A DNA stretch of 64,000 bases from Sphingobacterium sp. CZ-2. Its GTDB lineage: Bacteria > Bacteroidota > Bacteroidia > Sphingobacteriales > Sphingobacteriaceae. The position numbers and the translations under genes are program-made. The notes below the pieces were generated by a model. The model made no database searches. It was not told the origin of the DNA and saw only the letters and a program-made list of their open reading frames with translations. Location: positions 1-64,000 of the forward strand of contig NZ_CP038159.1 in NCBI RefSeq assembly GCF_004526235.1. The letters are read 5' to 3'. Positions 55,451 to 63,094 of this stretch are shown one piece after another (position 1 is the first letter of the stretch; every line of letters begins with the position of its first letter).

Positions 55451-55494
55451 CTTTTCCACAAAAACCGAGTTATACACAGGTTTTTGTGGAAAAG
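55451..55494 (-). terminator. Inverted repeat carrying three DnaA boxes, terminator-like
   Basis: A perfect 16-bp inverted repeat (cttttccacaaaaacc and complement) has a 12-base centre containing TTATACACA. The arms carry TTTTCCACA and its complement. Read on the minus strand, a T-run follows, so it can terminate the thioredoxin/small-protein transcript. Confidence 0.7.
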
Positions 55495-55535
55495 AAAATA
55501 TAATTTACTGCAAGAAGGGCAGGTAAATTTCTGAT

Positions 55536-55793
55536 TTATTTGTCGATGGAGCCTAAAACACGCTTCATAAAGGTGTTCAGGGCATCTTTTTGTGGTGTTC
55601 CATCTTGGATAAGTTTGTTTACCTCGATGGCACCGTACATATTTGAAATCAATTCACCGATGACGTCAAGTTCTTCATCTTTCAGTTGCGAAACTTCGGT
55701 CAGGGATTCCAATGTTTCAATGGTTTCCAATACGAAATCGGCATCATTTTCTTTGATGAACTCAACGAGGTGTTTAATTACTGGTAACTTCAT
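55536..55793 (-). CDS. Small acidic helical protein (DUF6952-like)
   Basis: An 85-residue acidic, all-helical protein (KHLVEFIKENDADFVLETIETLESL). It resembles the small conserved proteins encoded after thioredoxin in many Bacteroidota (DUF6952). Its start overlaps the thioredoxin gene's end by 20 bases, so the two are translationally coupled and may work together. No known function. Confidence 0.72.
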   Translation of the reverse strand: MKLPVIKHLVEFIKENDADFVLETIETLESLTEVSQLKDEELDVIGELISNMYGAIEVNKLIQDGTPQKDALNTFMKRVLGSIDK

Positions 55794-56088
55794 TTAATAA
55801 TTCTGTTAATCCTTCGATTTTATTTGTTTGAACCTGGTTTACCAATTTACCGTTTTTGAAAGCGGCAAATGTAGGCAGGTTATTTACGTTCGCTAATTTT
55901 CTTGACTCTGGAAACTTTTCTGCATCCACGATAACGAATTCTACATTTTCGTTCTCTGTAGAAAGTTTCTTGAATTTTGGTTTCATGATACGGCAATTGC
56001 CACACCAAGAAGCTGAAAATTGTACCATCACAACATCATTGCTGTTGACTACTTCTTGTAGATTGTCTGCGCTTAATTCTTGTAACAT
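55774..56088 (-). CDS. Thioredoxin family protein with CGNC active site
   Basis: A 104-residue thioredoxin-fold protein: active site WCGNC (Cys29, Cys32) instead of the classic WCGPC, then RIMKPKFKKLS, VEFVIVDAEKFPESRKLA and the cis-Pro loop NLPTFAAFKNGK. No signal peptide, so cytoplasmic. It is coupled to a small acidic protein downstream and lies just downstream of a peroxiredoxin gene, for which it may be the reductant. Confidence 0.9.
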   Translation of the reverse strand: MLQELSADNLQEVVNSNDVVMVQFSASWCGNCRIMKPKFKKLSTENENVEFVIVDAEKFPESRKLANVNNLPTFAAFKNGKLVNQVQTNKIEGLTELLNEVTSN

Positions 56089-56117
56089 GATAGATTGATT
56101 TATAGATGTATTTATAA

Positions 56118-56150
56118 AAAGAAAGAGGAGGTTTTGGCCTCCTCTTTTTT
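56118..56150 (-). terminator. Terminator after peroxiredoxin
   Basis: Stem aaagaggagg / cctcctcttt with T-rich tail on the minus strand; it separates the peroxiredoxin transcript from the thioredoxin unit. Confidence 0.8.
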
Positions 56151-56161
56151 AAAGGGGGGTC

Positions 56162-56794
56162 TTAGTTTTGTGCTAAGTAAGAAGCAACGCCTTCGCGTGT
56201 AGCGTTCATAGCGTCTTTACCTTCTTCCCAGTTTGCCGGACAAACTTCACCGTGTTTTTGAACATGGGTGTAAGCGTCTACCAAACGGATGTATTCTTTA
56301 ACGTTACGGCCTAGAGGCATATCGTTTACCGACTCATGGAATACTTTACCAGTTTCGTCGATCAAGTAAGTTGCGCGGTAAGATACAGCTGATCCTTCCA
56401 CCAAAGTACCGTACTCTGGGTGCTCAACTTCTTTCATTTCTAAAATTCCCAATACACTGGAAAGGTTACGGTTGGTATCTGCAATGATAGGGTATTCCAC
56501 ACCTTCGATACCGCCGTTATCTTTTGCTGTGTTTAACCAAGCAAAGTGTACTTCTGCCGAGTCACATGATGCACCGATAACGATGGTGTTCCTTTTTTCG
56601 AATTCAGCAACTGCTTCTTGGAAAGCATGTAATTCTGTAGGACATACAAAAGTAAAGTCTTTTGGATACCAGAATAACAAGATCTTTTTGTTTTCTTGCT
56701 GAGCTTTTTCGAATAAGTTCAACGTGAAGTTGTCGCCTAAATAATCGATCGCATCTACTGTAATGTTCGGGAAATTTTTACCTGTAAAACTCAT
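56162..56794 (-). CDS. 2-Cys peroxiredoxin (AhpC/Prx1 type)
   Basis: A 210-residue peroxidase that reduces H2O2 and organic peroxides. The peroxidatic Cys51 is in FTFVCPTEL and the resolving Cys185 in GEVCPANW, with TYLIDETGKVFHESVND between. The start at 56794 (MSFTGKNFPN) is preferred to the upstream ATG at 56875, which would place the promoter inside the gene. Own promoter and terminator. Confidence 0.94.
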   Translation of the reverse strand: MSFTGKNFPNITVDAIDYLGDNFTLNLFEKAQQENKKILLFWYPKDFTFVCPTELHAFQEAVAEFEKRNTIVIGASCDSAEVHFAWLNTAKDNGGIEGVEYPIIADTNRNLSSVLGILEMKEVEHPEYGTLVEGSAVSYRATYLIDETGKVFHESVNDMPLGRNVKEYIRLVDAYTHVQKHGEVCPANWEEGKDAMNATREGVASYLAQN

Positions 56795-56820
56795 AATATT
56801 TTCTTTTCTTTTTCTTGGTA

Positions 56821-56828
56821 CAAAGGTA
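56821..56828 (-). promoter_or_regulatory. TAnnTTTG promoter of the peroxiredoxin gene
   Basis: TACCTTTG on the minus strand, 26 bases before the ATG at 56794; supports that start. Confidence 0.6.
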
Positions 56829-56939
56829 AGGTTTTTTAAGCCTGAAAAGTATTGATATTGTTTATTGAGTATCATTTTTGTCTATATGTGATGGGGATTA
56901 TTTATAGATGTGATTTATATTATTATCCAATTATCTCTG

Positions 56940-56965
56940 CGTCATTGCGAGGAACGAAGCAATCT
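56940..56965 (+). repeat. Dispersed repeat, copy 2
   Basis: Starts cgtcattgcgaggaacgaag, identical over about 25 bases to the copy at 9159-9185. Confidence 0.8.
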
Positions 56966-57007
56966 TCCAAACCACTGTTCATTGCTCGGTTTGTCTATGC
57001 CCGCTGT

Positions 57008-57032
57008 GTCATTGCGAGGAACGAAGCAATCT
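57008..57032 (+). repeat. Dispersed repeat, copy 3
   Basis: Same repeat, in the same orientation, 68 bases after copy 2. Confidence 0.8.
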
Positions 57033-57197
57033 ACTATCCAACCGTAATTGCTAAAAATAAAAACGTACATTTCAGTATGTAAAAAGCATGTTTTCAAGTT
57101 GAAATCGTGCTTAAAACATACTTAAACCAAGAAAAAAGCATGCTAAACTAACCATTACATACATTTTGCATACTTTCACCTTGCTTTCACTATGGTT

Positions 57198-57428
57198 TCA
57201 GAGCGAAGAAACTCCTCGCCTCATGCAATTTCCACAAGGTCTATAACCGGCCTCCAAAGCTTCCTCTTCATCCTTAAAAAACACCCTATTCTCTCGTTTC
57301 ATTCTCTTCCCAGAACCGCAGCCTAATTTTCCATAGATCTTCAATTTTCTATTCCCACCGAACAGGATTTCCTTTCTACGGATCATCCCATGCAGTTCTT
57401 GCGGACTTATATTGACATGCTCAATCAT
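57198..57428 (-). CDS. Stand-alone Ada-type metal-binding domain protein
   Basis: A 76-residue protein equal to the N-terminal zinc domain of Ada: KLGCGSGKRMKRENRVFF and EEALEAGYRPCGNCMRR supply the cysteine cluster. In Ada one of these cysteines takes methyl groups from phosphotriesters and switches on the repair regulon; here there is no regulator or methyltransferase domain. It follows the oxygenase gene on the same strand after about 25 bases. Confidence 0.82.
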   Translation of the reverse strand: MIEHVNISPQELHGMIRRKEILFGGNRKLKIYGKLGCGSGKRMKRENRVFFKDEEEALEAGYRPCGNCMRRGVSSL

Positions 57429-57452
57429 CTTTATAAATATTTATAAACTAAA

Positions 57453-58175
57453 TCAACTCAACGCATCATGAAAAATAATTCCCAGAGTATATCTTTCCCC
57501 AGATTTCACCTCACTGACCCCATGCTTCATATTAATCCGATAATAACCCTTAGTACCTTTCTCTGGCCTAAAATTCGTGGTAAACAATAATGCATCTCCT
57601 TTTTTTGGACGTAGGACTGTCGCTTTGGACTGTGCTCTTGGAATTTGTTGGGTGAGCACAAATTCTCCACCCGTATAATCCTCATCTGCCTCATTCAAAA
57701 AGAGTACCATCTGGATCGGGAAATAAACATCACCATAAAGATCTTGGTGCAGGGTATTAAATCCTCCTTTTCCATATTTTAGGATTAATGGTGTTGCTTT
57801 TAATTGTTCATTATCATGGCATTCTTTTAGAAATTCGGAATGGCTGTTGGGGTATTGCCTATTTATTTTCAAGACCTGAAACCAAAGGTTGGCGATGGCA
57901 GCCAAATGCGGGTAAATGGCTGTTCTTACTTCTTGGATAATGTTTGGCAGGGGATAATTGAAGTACTTGTACTCTCCCAATCCGAAGCGATATCTTGCCA
58001 TGTTGACGGTCTTTCTATATAGGGATGGGTTATCGTAATTTTGGATGAGCTCTTCGCAATTTTGGGAAGTGAAAAGGCTTGGGATAAGGGCAAAGCCCTG
58101 TTGATTCATGGATTCGTTGATGGTGGACCAATCAAGTTGTGCGATTTTCTCTGGTATGTTGGTGTTGTTCATCAT
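57453..58175 (-). CDS. 2-oxoglutarate-Fe(II) oxygenase
   Basis: A 240-residue P4H-type dioxygenase. Iron ligands are His and Asp in NTLHQDLYGD and a distal His in MKHGVSEV, with Arg in GERYTLGI binding 2-oxoglutarate; LFLNEADEDYTGGEFVL is the typical core strand. Substrate unknown. It heads a two-gene unit with the Ada-type zinc protein, so an alkylation-damage role is a possibility; protein hydroxylation is the alternative. Confidence 0.88.
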   Translation of the reverse strand: MMNNTNIPEKIAQLDWSTINESMNQQGFALIPSLFTSQNCEELIQNYDNPSLYRKTVNMARYRFGLGEYKYFNYPLPNIIQEVRTAIYPHLAAIANLWFQVLKINRQYPNSHSEFLKECHDNEQLKATPLILKYGKGGFNTLHQDLYGDVYFPIQMVLFLNEADEDYTGGEFVLTQQIPRAQSKATVLRPKKGDALLFTTNFRPEKGTKGYYRINMKHGVSEVKSGERYTLGIIFHDALS

Positions 58176-58267
58176 TTTGGTAGTGGGGCTTGATGTTACT
58201 ATAAAGTTCCAAAATTGAGGACAAAGAAAAAATCCAGATGTTGCTAAGTTTTTTGGTGGTAAAATAT

Positions 58268-58275
58268 TAGATTTG
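58268..58275 (+). promoter_or_regulatory. TAnnTTTG promoter of tRNA-Arg
   Basis: TAGATTTG, six bases before the mature tRNA 5' end. Confidence 0.65.
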
Positions 58276-58281
58276 CAGCAC

Positions 58282-58353
58282 GGCCTCGTAGTTCAACGGA
58301 TAGAATAGATGTTTCCTAAACATTTGATAGCAGTTCGATTCTGCTCGAGGCTA
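58282..58353 (+). tRNA. tRNA-Arg (CCU)
   Basis: A full cloverleaf folds: acceptor ggcctcg / cgaggct, D arm gttc / gaat, anticodon arm gatgt / acatt with loop ttcctaa (anticodon CCU, reading AGG), and T arm agcag / ctgct with loop ttcgatt. CCA is not encoded. It has its own promoter and a strong terminator. tRNA genes are common integration sites, and the AT-richer sialic acid block begins just after it. Confidence 0.93.
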
Positions 58354-58356
58354 CAG

Positions 58357-58390
58357 AAAAAGAGCATCATTTGATGCTCTTTTCGTTTTT
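58357..58390 (+). terminator. Terminator after tRNA-Arg
   Basis: Stem aaaagagcatca / tgatgctctttt and T-rich tail. Confidence 0.85.
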
Positions 58391-58419
58391 TTATAAAGTT
58401 TATAATTGATAAATCTCTA

Positions 58420-59823
58420 TTAAAATCCCCAACTATCTGTGCGAAATGGAGAAACAGGTAGACCTGTTGAAGAAAATAAATTAGGCATAGAAGTATTACT
58501 GAACCCAAACCTTACTGCAATAGGTTTGGGGACCTCTTTAGAATAAACCAGCAATTCATTATTTTCAATTTTGAAATTGGCAGGTTTAAAAACATGATCG
58601 TTTCCCGCAATATATAATCCCGTCATTTCTTTATCTTTGACTCGTAACTTTCCTTCAGCGTGGTAAAATCGAATTCTTATTTTATCATCTTCAATGATAT
58701 AGTCTTTATAAATGGGTGATTGATAATCTTTTTTTTGGAAACCGTAATCATTTACTAATGCTAAATCGGCAAGTCGTAGAGCTACAGCTCTTTTCTTTTG
58801 GGGGTGAATATCTTTTATATTATCTACCAAATCGGTAGTTACGACCATACCTGTTTTTGAAATACTTATTGCAGTTTTGGCTTGTTGCTCTCTAAGTAAT
58901 GCTGCATTTGGTTTTTCGTATTTATAAGAATGTGGTGCTATTTGAACAAAATAGAAGGGGAATTCTTTATTCCAAGCTTTTCTCCAGGAACTTATTAAGG
59001 TTTGCATTAAACGATCATAGCCCCAATAAGAGATTGTATTATCCTCTCCTTGATACCACAAAGCTCCTGCAATATTATAGCCCGCGAAAGGGTGAATCAT
59101 ACTATTCCATAAAACACCGGGTTGGTATGGTTTTCTTGGTGCAATTTTTTGCAATTTTGAATTTTTAAACAACTCTGGATCATTTAATATATCTTCTTTA
59201 GGAACCCAATATTCTGCCGCCGATCCTCCCCAGCTTGTATTTATTATCCCTATTGGAATATCTAAATTTTTATTTAAGTTTTCAGCAAAGAAATAACCTA
59301 TTGCTGAGAAAGCTTCTGCACTTTTTGGATCGCATTCTGTCCATTTATCATATATATCATTTTGTGGGTTTTGTGCAGCAATATTACTTATTTGTAAAAA
59401 GCGGATATTTTTATTAGAAATGCTAGGTAATGCTTCTTTCATTTCTTTAACATTATTAAGGGCTGACCATTGCATGTTAGACTGACCAGAGCACAGCCAT
59501 ACCTCACCAACCATAACATTTTCTAAGGTTATTTCTTGATCTTGAGATTGAAACCAGATTTTATATGGCCCCCCCGCTATAGGGGTTAAAATAGATGTTT
59601 TCCATTCAGCATCTCCAGAAGTTATAGTTTTTATAGTATCTTTTGACCAAGAGGCTAAAATTTTTACCTCTTGCCCAGCTCTTGCCCAACCCCAAAAATT
59701 AACATTTTCCTGCTGCTGTAAAACCATGTTTTTTGAAAAAAAAGATGGAAGACGTAATTTCTGTGCCTGAACTTTATAAATCCCTATAAAAAATATAAGC
59801 GTAAAAAAAATAGTCTTATTCAT
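58420..59823 (-). CDS. Sialate O-acetylesterase
   Basis: A 467-residue exported SGNH/GDSL-type esterase that removes O-acetyl groups from sialic acids so the lyase can use them. Signal peptide (to about KVQAQ), then a beta domain, the nucleophile Ser115 in CSGQSNMQW, the conserved ALWYQGEDN and the Asp/His pair in DNIKDIHPQKK, and a C-terminal beta domain. It is the last gene of the sialic acid operon, nine bases after the MFS transporter gene. Confidence 0.92.
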   Translation of the reverse strand: MNKTIFFTLIFFIGIYKVQAQKLRLPSFFSKNMVLQQQENVNFWGWARAGQEVKILASWSKDTIKTITSGDAEWKTSILTPIAGGPYKIWFQSQDQEITLENVMVGEVWLCSGQSNMQWSALNNVKEMKEALPSISNKNIRFLQISNIAAQNPQNDIYDKWTECDPKSAEAFSAIGYFFAENLNKNLDIPIGIINTSWGGSAAEYWVPKEDILNDPELFKNSKLQKIAPRKPYQPGVLWNSMIHPFAGYNIAGALWYQGEDNTISYWGYDRLMQTLISSWRKAWNKEFPFYFVQIAPHSYKYEKPNAALLREQQAKTAISISKTGMVVTTDLVDNIKDIHPQKKRAVALRLADLALVNDYGFQKKDYQSPIYKDYIIEDDKIRIRFYHAEGKLRVKDKEMTGLYIAGNDHVFKPANFKIENNELLVYSKEVPKPIAVRFGFSNTSMPNLFSSTGLPVSPFRTDSWGF

Positions 59824-59832
59824 GAATTTTGT

Positions 59833-61092
59833 TTAAGGTGAATTAGTCTTTTTTATCTGAACCCAAGTTAATGATAATGAAACCAATAACAGAATAACAG
59901 CAATTATTTGATATATAATGGAAAGGCTAATATTCGCATCTTTTAAAGCACCTCCTAAGTACACCATGACGCCCCCCACAATCGTGCTCAAGAAATTCAG
60001 GAAACCATAAGCGGTTGCAATATATCGTTCATTAACCACTTGTCTAAGTAATGGCATTAAATTAGCATCGTTAAAACCTCTGGCAAGGCCGTATATCAAC
60101 ATCGCAACTATGGCCACAGCAAACATTTGAGTAGATGCCATAATGAAAAGAAACGGTGCCCCTATACAAAAGCCAATAATCATTACATTCACTCTTCCTT
60201 TCGGATTTTTTTGTGCCCAGCGATCTGCTACAATGCCACCCAATATTACTCCTACAAAAGAACCAACTTGCATATACCCTGTTGCGGAAATTCCTGCAGT
60301 TCCCAGATCTAAATGAAACTGTTCTTTAAGAAACGTAGGGAGCCATCCTGCGACAAACCAGTTGGCCATTCCTAATACAGCAAAATAAAATAGGATTAGG
60401 TAAAATGAAGGAAGTTTGAATAAGGATATTAAAATCTCTTTCACCGAATACTTTTCGGAAATTTCATCTTTTTCTAATTGAAAATTTAATTCACTTGGAT
60501 TGATTGTGTTTTGATTTACTTCCTTTTTGTCACGAATAAAATATATTAAAACAAAAGAATAAACGATTCCAAATAAACCAAATACATGGAAACCATATCG
60601 CCATCCCCAATATTCCGCAATAAATCCGCCCAAGCCCCCCAGAGCTAGTCCAGTATATAACCCACACATATGTAAACCTGTAGCTAAGGAGCGTGTTTTT
60701 CCAGAATGATAATCGGTGATTAAAGCTAATGCTGCAGGGATGTAACAGGCCTCACTTATACCCATGAGCAGGCGTGTAATTAAAATTTCCTCAAAAGAAT
60801 TAGCATAGCCAGTCCATAAAGTAACTGCTGACCAAATTAAAACAGATAAAACGATGACTTTTTTCCGAGAATATTTGTCAGCTAGGAAGCCGCCGAAGGG
60901 ACTTACAATTCCATATGACCATAGAAAAACTGAAGTTAATAGACCGAATTGAGAATCATTCAAATTAAAATCTGACACGATTGGATCCCGCATAGAAGTG
61001 ATTAGAATCCTATCAAAATAATTTAAAAATGCCACCACCCAAAGTAGGCCTACCAATAACCAGCTGTATCCTTTAGAAGCTGTATTTATCAT
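59833..61092 (-). CDS. MFS transporter, probable sialic acid importer
   Basis: A 419-residue major facilitator with 12 spans. The loop 2-3 motif reads GGFLADKYSRKKV and that of the second half GGIVADRWAQKNP; FDRILITSMRDPIVSDF in helix 1 resembles the anion:cation (ACS) branch. Its place between mutarotase and esterase genes implies transport of N-acetylneuraminate. The start at 61092 (MINTASKG) is chosen because the upstream in-frame ATG at 61182 lies inside the mutarotase gene. Confidence 0.88.
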   Translation of the reverse strand: MINTASKGYSWLLVGLLWVVAFLNYFDRILITSMRDPIVSDFNLNDSQFGLLTSVFLWSYGIVSPFGGFLADKYSRKKVIVLSVLIWSAVTLWTGYANSFEEILITRLLMGISEACYIPAALALITDYHSGKTRSLATGLHMCGLYTGLALGGLGGFIAEYWGWRYGFHVFGLFGIVYSFVLIYFIRDKKEVNQNTINPSELNFQLEKDEISEKYSVKEILISLFKLPSFYLILFYFAVLGMANWFVAGWLPTFLKEQFHLDLGTAGISATGYMQVGSFVGVILGGIVADRWAQKNPKGRVNVMIIGFCIGAPFLFIMASTQMFAVAIVAMLIYGLARGFNDANLMPLLRQVVNERYIATAYGFLNFLSTIVGGVMVYLGGALKDANISLSIIYQIIAVILLLVSLSLTWVQIKKTNSP

Positions 61093-61094
61093 GA

Positions 61095-62177
61095 TTATTT
61101 TGTTATATGACCAACCAAAACTTTTGGACTTCTGATTCCAGGTCGAATCTCTCCTGTCGGAATAATAAGGCTTCCTCGCCAATAGGTAGTGCCAGTCGTA
61201 ACTGGAAGCCAGACTTTATCTAAAGTTTCCATCTTTACTATTGATTTATTATTCCACTCTTTTCCATCATATATGAAAATTCTATTCGAAAACCCTGGAT
61301 GATCATGATTTGGAGTAGTTTTTGCCAAGCGGCCATCATCTCCACCAATTACAAATAGATTTTTGCTAAAGGCATCATAAAATGCAGGTCCAGCTGCCGC
61401 GGCAAAAGATGTTGGAAGATTAGTTTTTTGAATCCACTCTCCATCATCATTAAGTTCATATACATCTTTTAAGTAATTTCGAACGCCATTTATTAAGGAA
61501 ACACCGGACATGATTAATAACTTTCCATTGAAATTTGCAGCTACTGCAAGCATCCTACCTTCTGCTGGCAATTTGGTACAGATTTCCCATCCATTATGAG
61601 GGTTTTGAAGATCTAACCTCCAACAGTTATTTTCAGCTTCTTTAGAATTTGGTGACTTTAAACCTCCAAGGATATACCAAAAATTGTTAATTCTTACAGA
61701 AGCACAATTTGCAATAGGGCTGGGTAATTTAGCTATGGATTGATAGGCTATTGAATTTTTAGTGTTATCCCAAAATATTTCATATACAGAATCCAAATGC
61801 TGGTTTTCATCACTTCCTCCAGCGATGTACATTTTATTATTATAAGAAACCGTAGCGCCATATCCCATGACTCGGGGAAGTTTAGTTGATTCTGACCAAT
61901 TGCCCGCTTTTTCTTTTAACACGAACAATTTATCTGTCCAAACTTTTTCACCTCCTTCCCATGGAGCTTTTCCATCTGGGAAATTTGCTCCACCAGCAAC
62001 AATCAAAAAATCATTTACAACGCCGACATATGCCCCTGCATAACCAATTGCATCAGGAATTGGCTTTAGGTAAACCCATTCCCATTTTAATTTTGTTTCC
62101 TGTCCTAAAACAGCGGTTGGAATCAACATAAAAATCAAGATTTTAAGTGCATAAAACAGCATAGCATTTTTTAACAA
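61095..62177 (-). CDS. nanM: N-acetylneuraminate mutarotase-like Kelch protein
   Basis: A 360-residue exported six-bladed Kelch propeller. After a signal peptide (to about VLGQE), repeated blades such as FLIVAGGANFP, KMYIAGGSDEN, FWYILGGLKSP, KLLIMSGVS and NLFVIGGDDGR follow. It matches cyclically permuted mutarotases that speed alpha-to-beta conversion of sialic acid before uptake. It overlaps the lyase gene's end by seven bases. Confidence 0.86.
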   Translation of the reverse strand: MLKNAMLFYALKILIFMLIPTAVLGQETKLKWEWVYLKPIPDAIGYAGAYVGVVNDFLIVAGGANFPDGKAPWEGGEKVWTDKLFVLKEKAGNWSESTKLPRVMGYGATVSYNNKMYIAGGSDENQHLDSVYEIFWDNTKNSIAYQSIAKLPSPIANCASVRINNFWYILGGLKSPNSKEAENNCWRLDLQNPHNGWEICTKLPAEGRMLAVAANFNGKLLIMSGVSLINGVRNYLKDVYELNDDGEWIQKTNLPTSFAAAAGPAFYDAFSKNLFVIGGDDGRLAKTTPNHDHPGFSNRIFIYDGKEWNNKSIVKMETLDKVWLPVTTGTTYWRGSLIIPTGEIRPGIRSPKVLVGHITK

Positions 62178-63082
62178 GAGGCTACAATATCTAAAAATTC
62201 TGAATATTCAAGTTCTTTGTAAAGATTTGAAATATTTTCTTGGGAAAGATTAGCTAATGGTAGTCGTGAATTTCCTAAAAATACGCCTGTTTTTTCCATA
62301 ATAGCTCTTTGGGTGGGAATTGGACCATATTTAACCAATAAGCGAATCATTTCAACAGCTTTAAAATGAAGTTTTTCTGCTTCTTCGTGTTTACCTTCAT
62401 GAAAGAGTTGAACAACCTTATTGTATAATTTAGCAGCATAGTTATAAGTGCTTCCAATAGCTCCTTTTGCTCCAACAGCTAAAGCGGGCAATAACAATTC
62501 ATCATAGCCGAACAAGATGTCATATTTTCTATTTTTATAATTCAAGCATGCTTGATATTCGTGAATAGTGGAAGCTGTATATTTGATTCCAGCAAGGGTA
62601 GGTATTTGTGCCTCTGCAAGAGTTAGGAATTCAATTAGATCTAATTGTATGCCAGTAACTGCTGGGATATGATAGTAAAAGAATGGAGTTTTAGGAGCAG
62701 CAGAAGCAATATTGGCCATGCAGTCCACTAGATTTTGAGCCGAGCTAGGTTTAAAGTAAAACGCAGAAACAGAAGAAATATAATCTGCACCATTTAATTC
62801 CGCATGCGTGGCCAATTTTCTAGCTTCTTCAATTGAACTATGACCAACATGGACTAAAACTAATATTCTACCAGCGACACATTCTAGATACCGTTCAGTT
62901 ATTTGCATTCGTTCTTCAGTGCTCAAACTTGGACCTTCTCCATTTGTTCCACAAATGAATACACCCACGACCTTTTGGTTGATTAACATATCAACATAGC
63001 TTGGAATACTCTCTAAATCAATAGAGCCGTCTGCTTTAAAGGCAGCAAAGGTTGCTGCAATCAGTCCATTTATTTTATTCAT
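62171..63082 (-). CDS. nanA: N-acetylneuraminate lyase
   Basis: A 303-residue class I aldolase of the DapA/NanA superfamily that splits Neu5Ac into ManNAc and pyruvate. Schiff-base Lys167 is in LAGIKYTAS, catalytic Tyr137 in FFYYHIPAVTG, and GTNGEGPSLSTEER is the pyruvate-carboxylate loop. The YYHIPA pattern and the operon favour the lyase over dihydrodipicolinate synthase. It lies between the sialidase and mutarotase genes. Confidence 0.92.
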   Translation of the reverse strand: MNKINGLIAATFAAFKADGSIDLESIPSYVDMLINQKVVGVFICGTNGEGPSLSTEERMQITERYLECVAGRILVLVHVGHSSIEEARKLATHAELNGADYISSVSAFYFKPSSAQNLVDCMANIASAAPKTPFFYYHIPAVTGIQLDLIEFLTLAEAQIPTLAGIKYTASTIHEYQACLNYKNRKYDILFGYDELLLPALAVGAKGAIGSTYNYAAKLYNKVVQLFHEGKHEEAEKLHFKAVEMIRLLVKYGPIPTQRAIMEKTGVFLGNSRLPLANLSQENISNLYKELEYSEFLDIVASC

Positions 63083-63094
63083 TTTCTATAATTT

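Larger units (their letters stand above)
55244..55535. other. Intergenic region with two palindromes
   Basis: No gene. A perfect 30-base AT-rich palindrome (55276-55305) lies near the PIG-L start and a DnaA-box-bearing inverted repeat (55451-55494) near the other end; the rest is unstructured AT-rich sequence. Confidence 0.5.
56795..57197. other. Intergenic region with dispersed repeats
   Basis: No gene is supported in about 400 bases. It holds the peroxiredoxin promoter, two direct copies of the dispersed repeat also found at 9159, and a stretch (57060-57180) with several related gcatg/catac words. Confidence 0.5.

Noticed and set aside
58282-58353. tRNA-Arg as attachment site of the 8-kb element
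   Set aside because: The element's 21-bp direct repeat is 27 kb away and bears no resemblance to the tRNA sequence.
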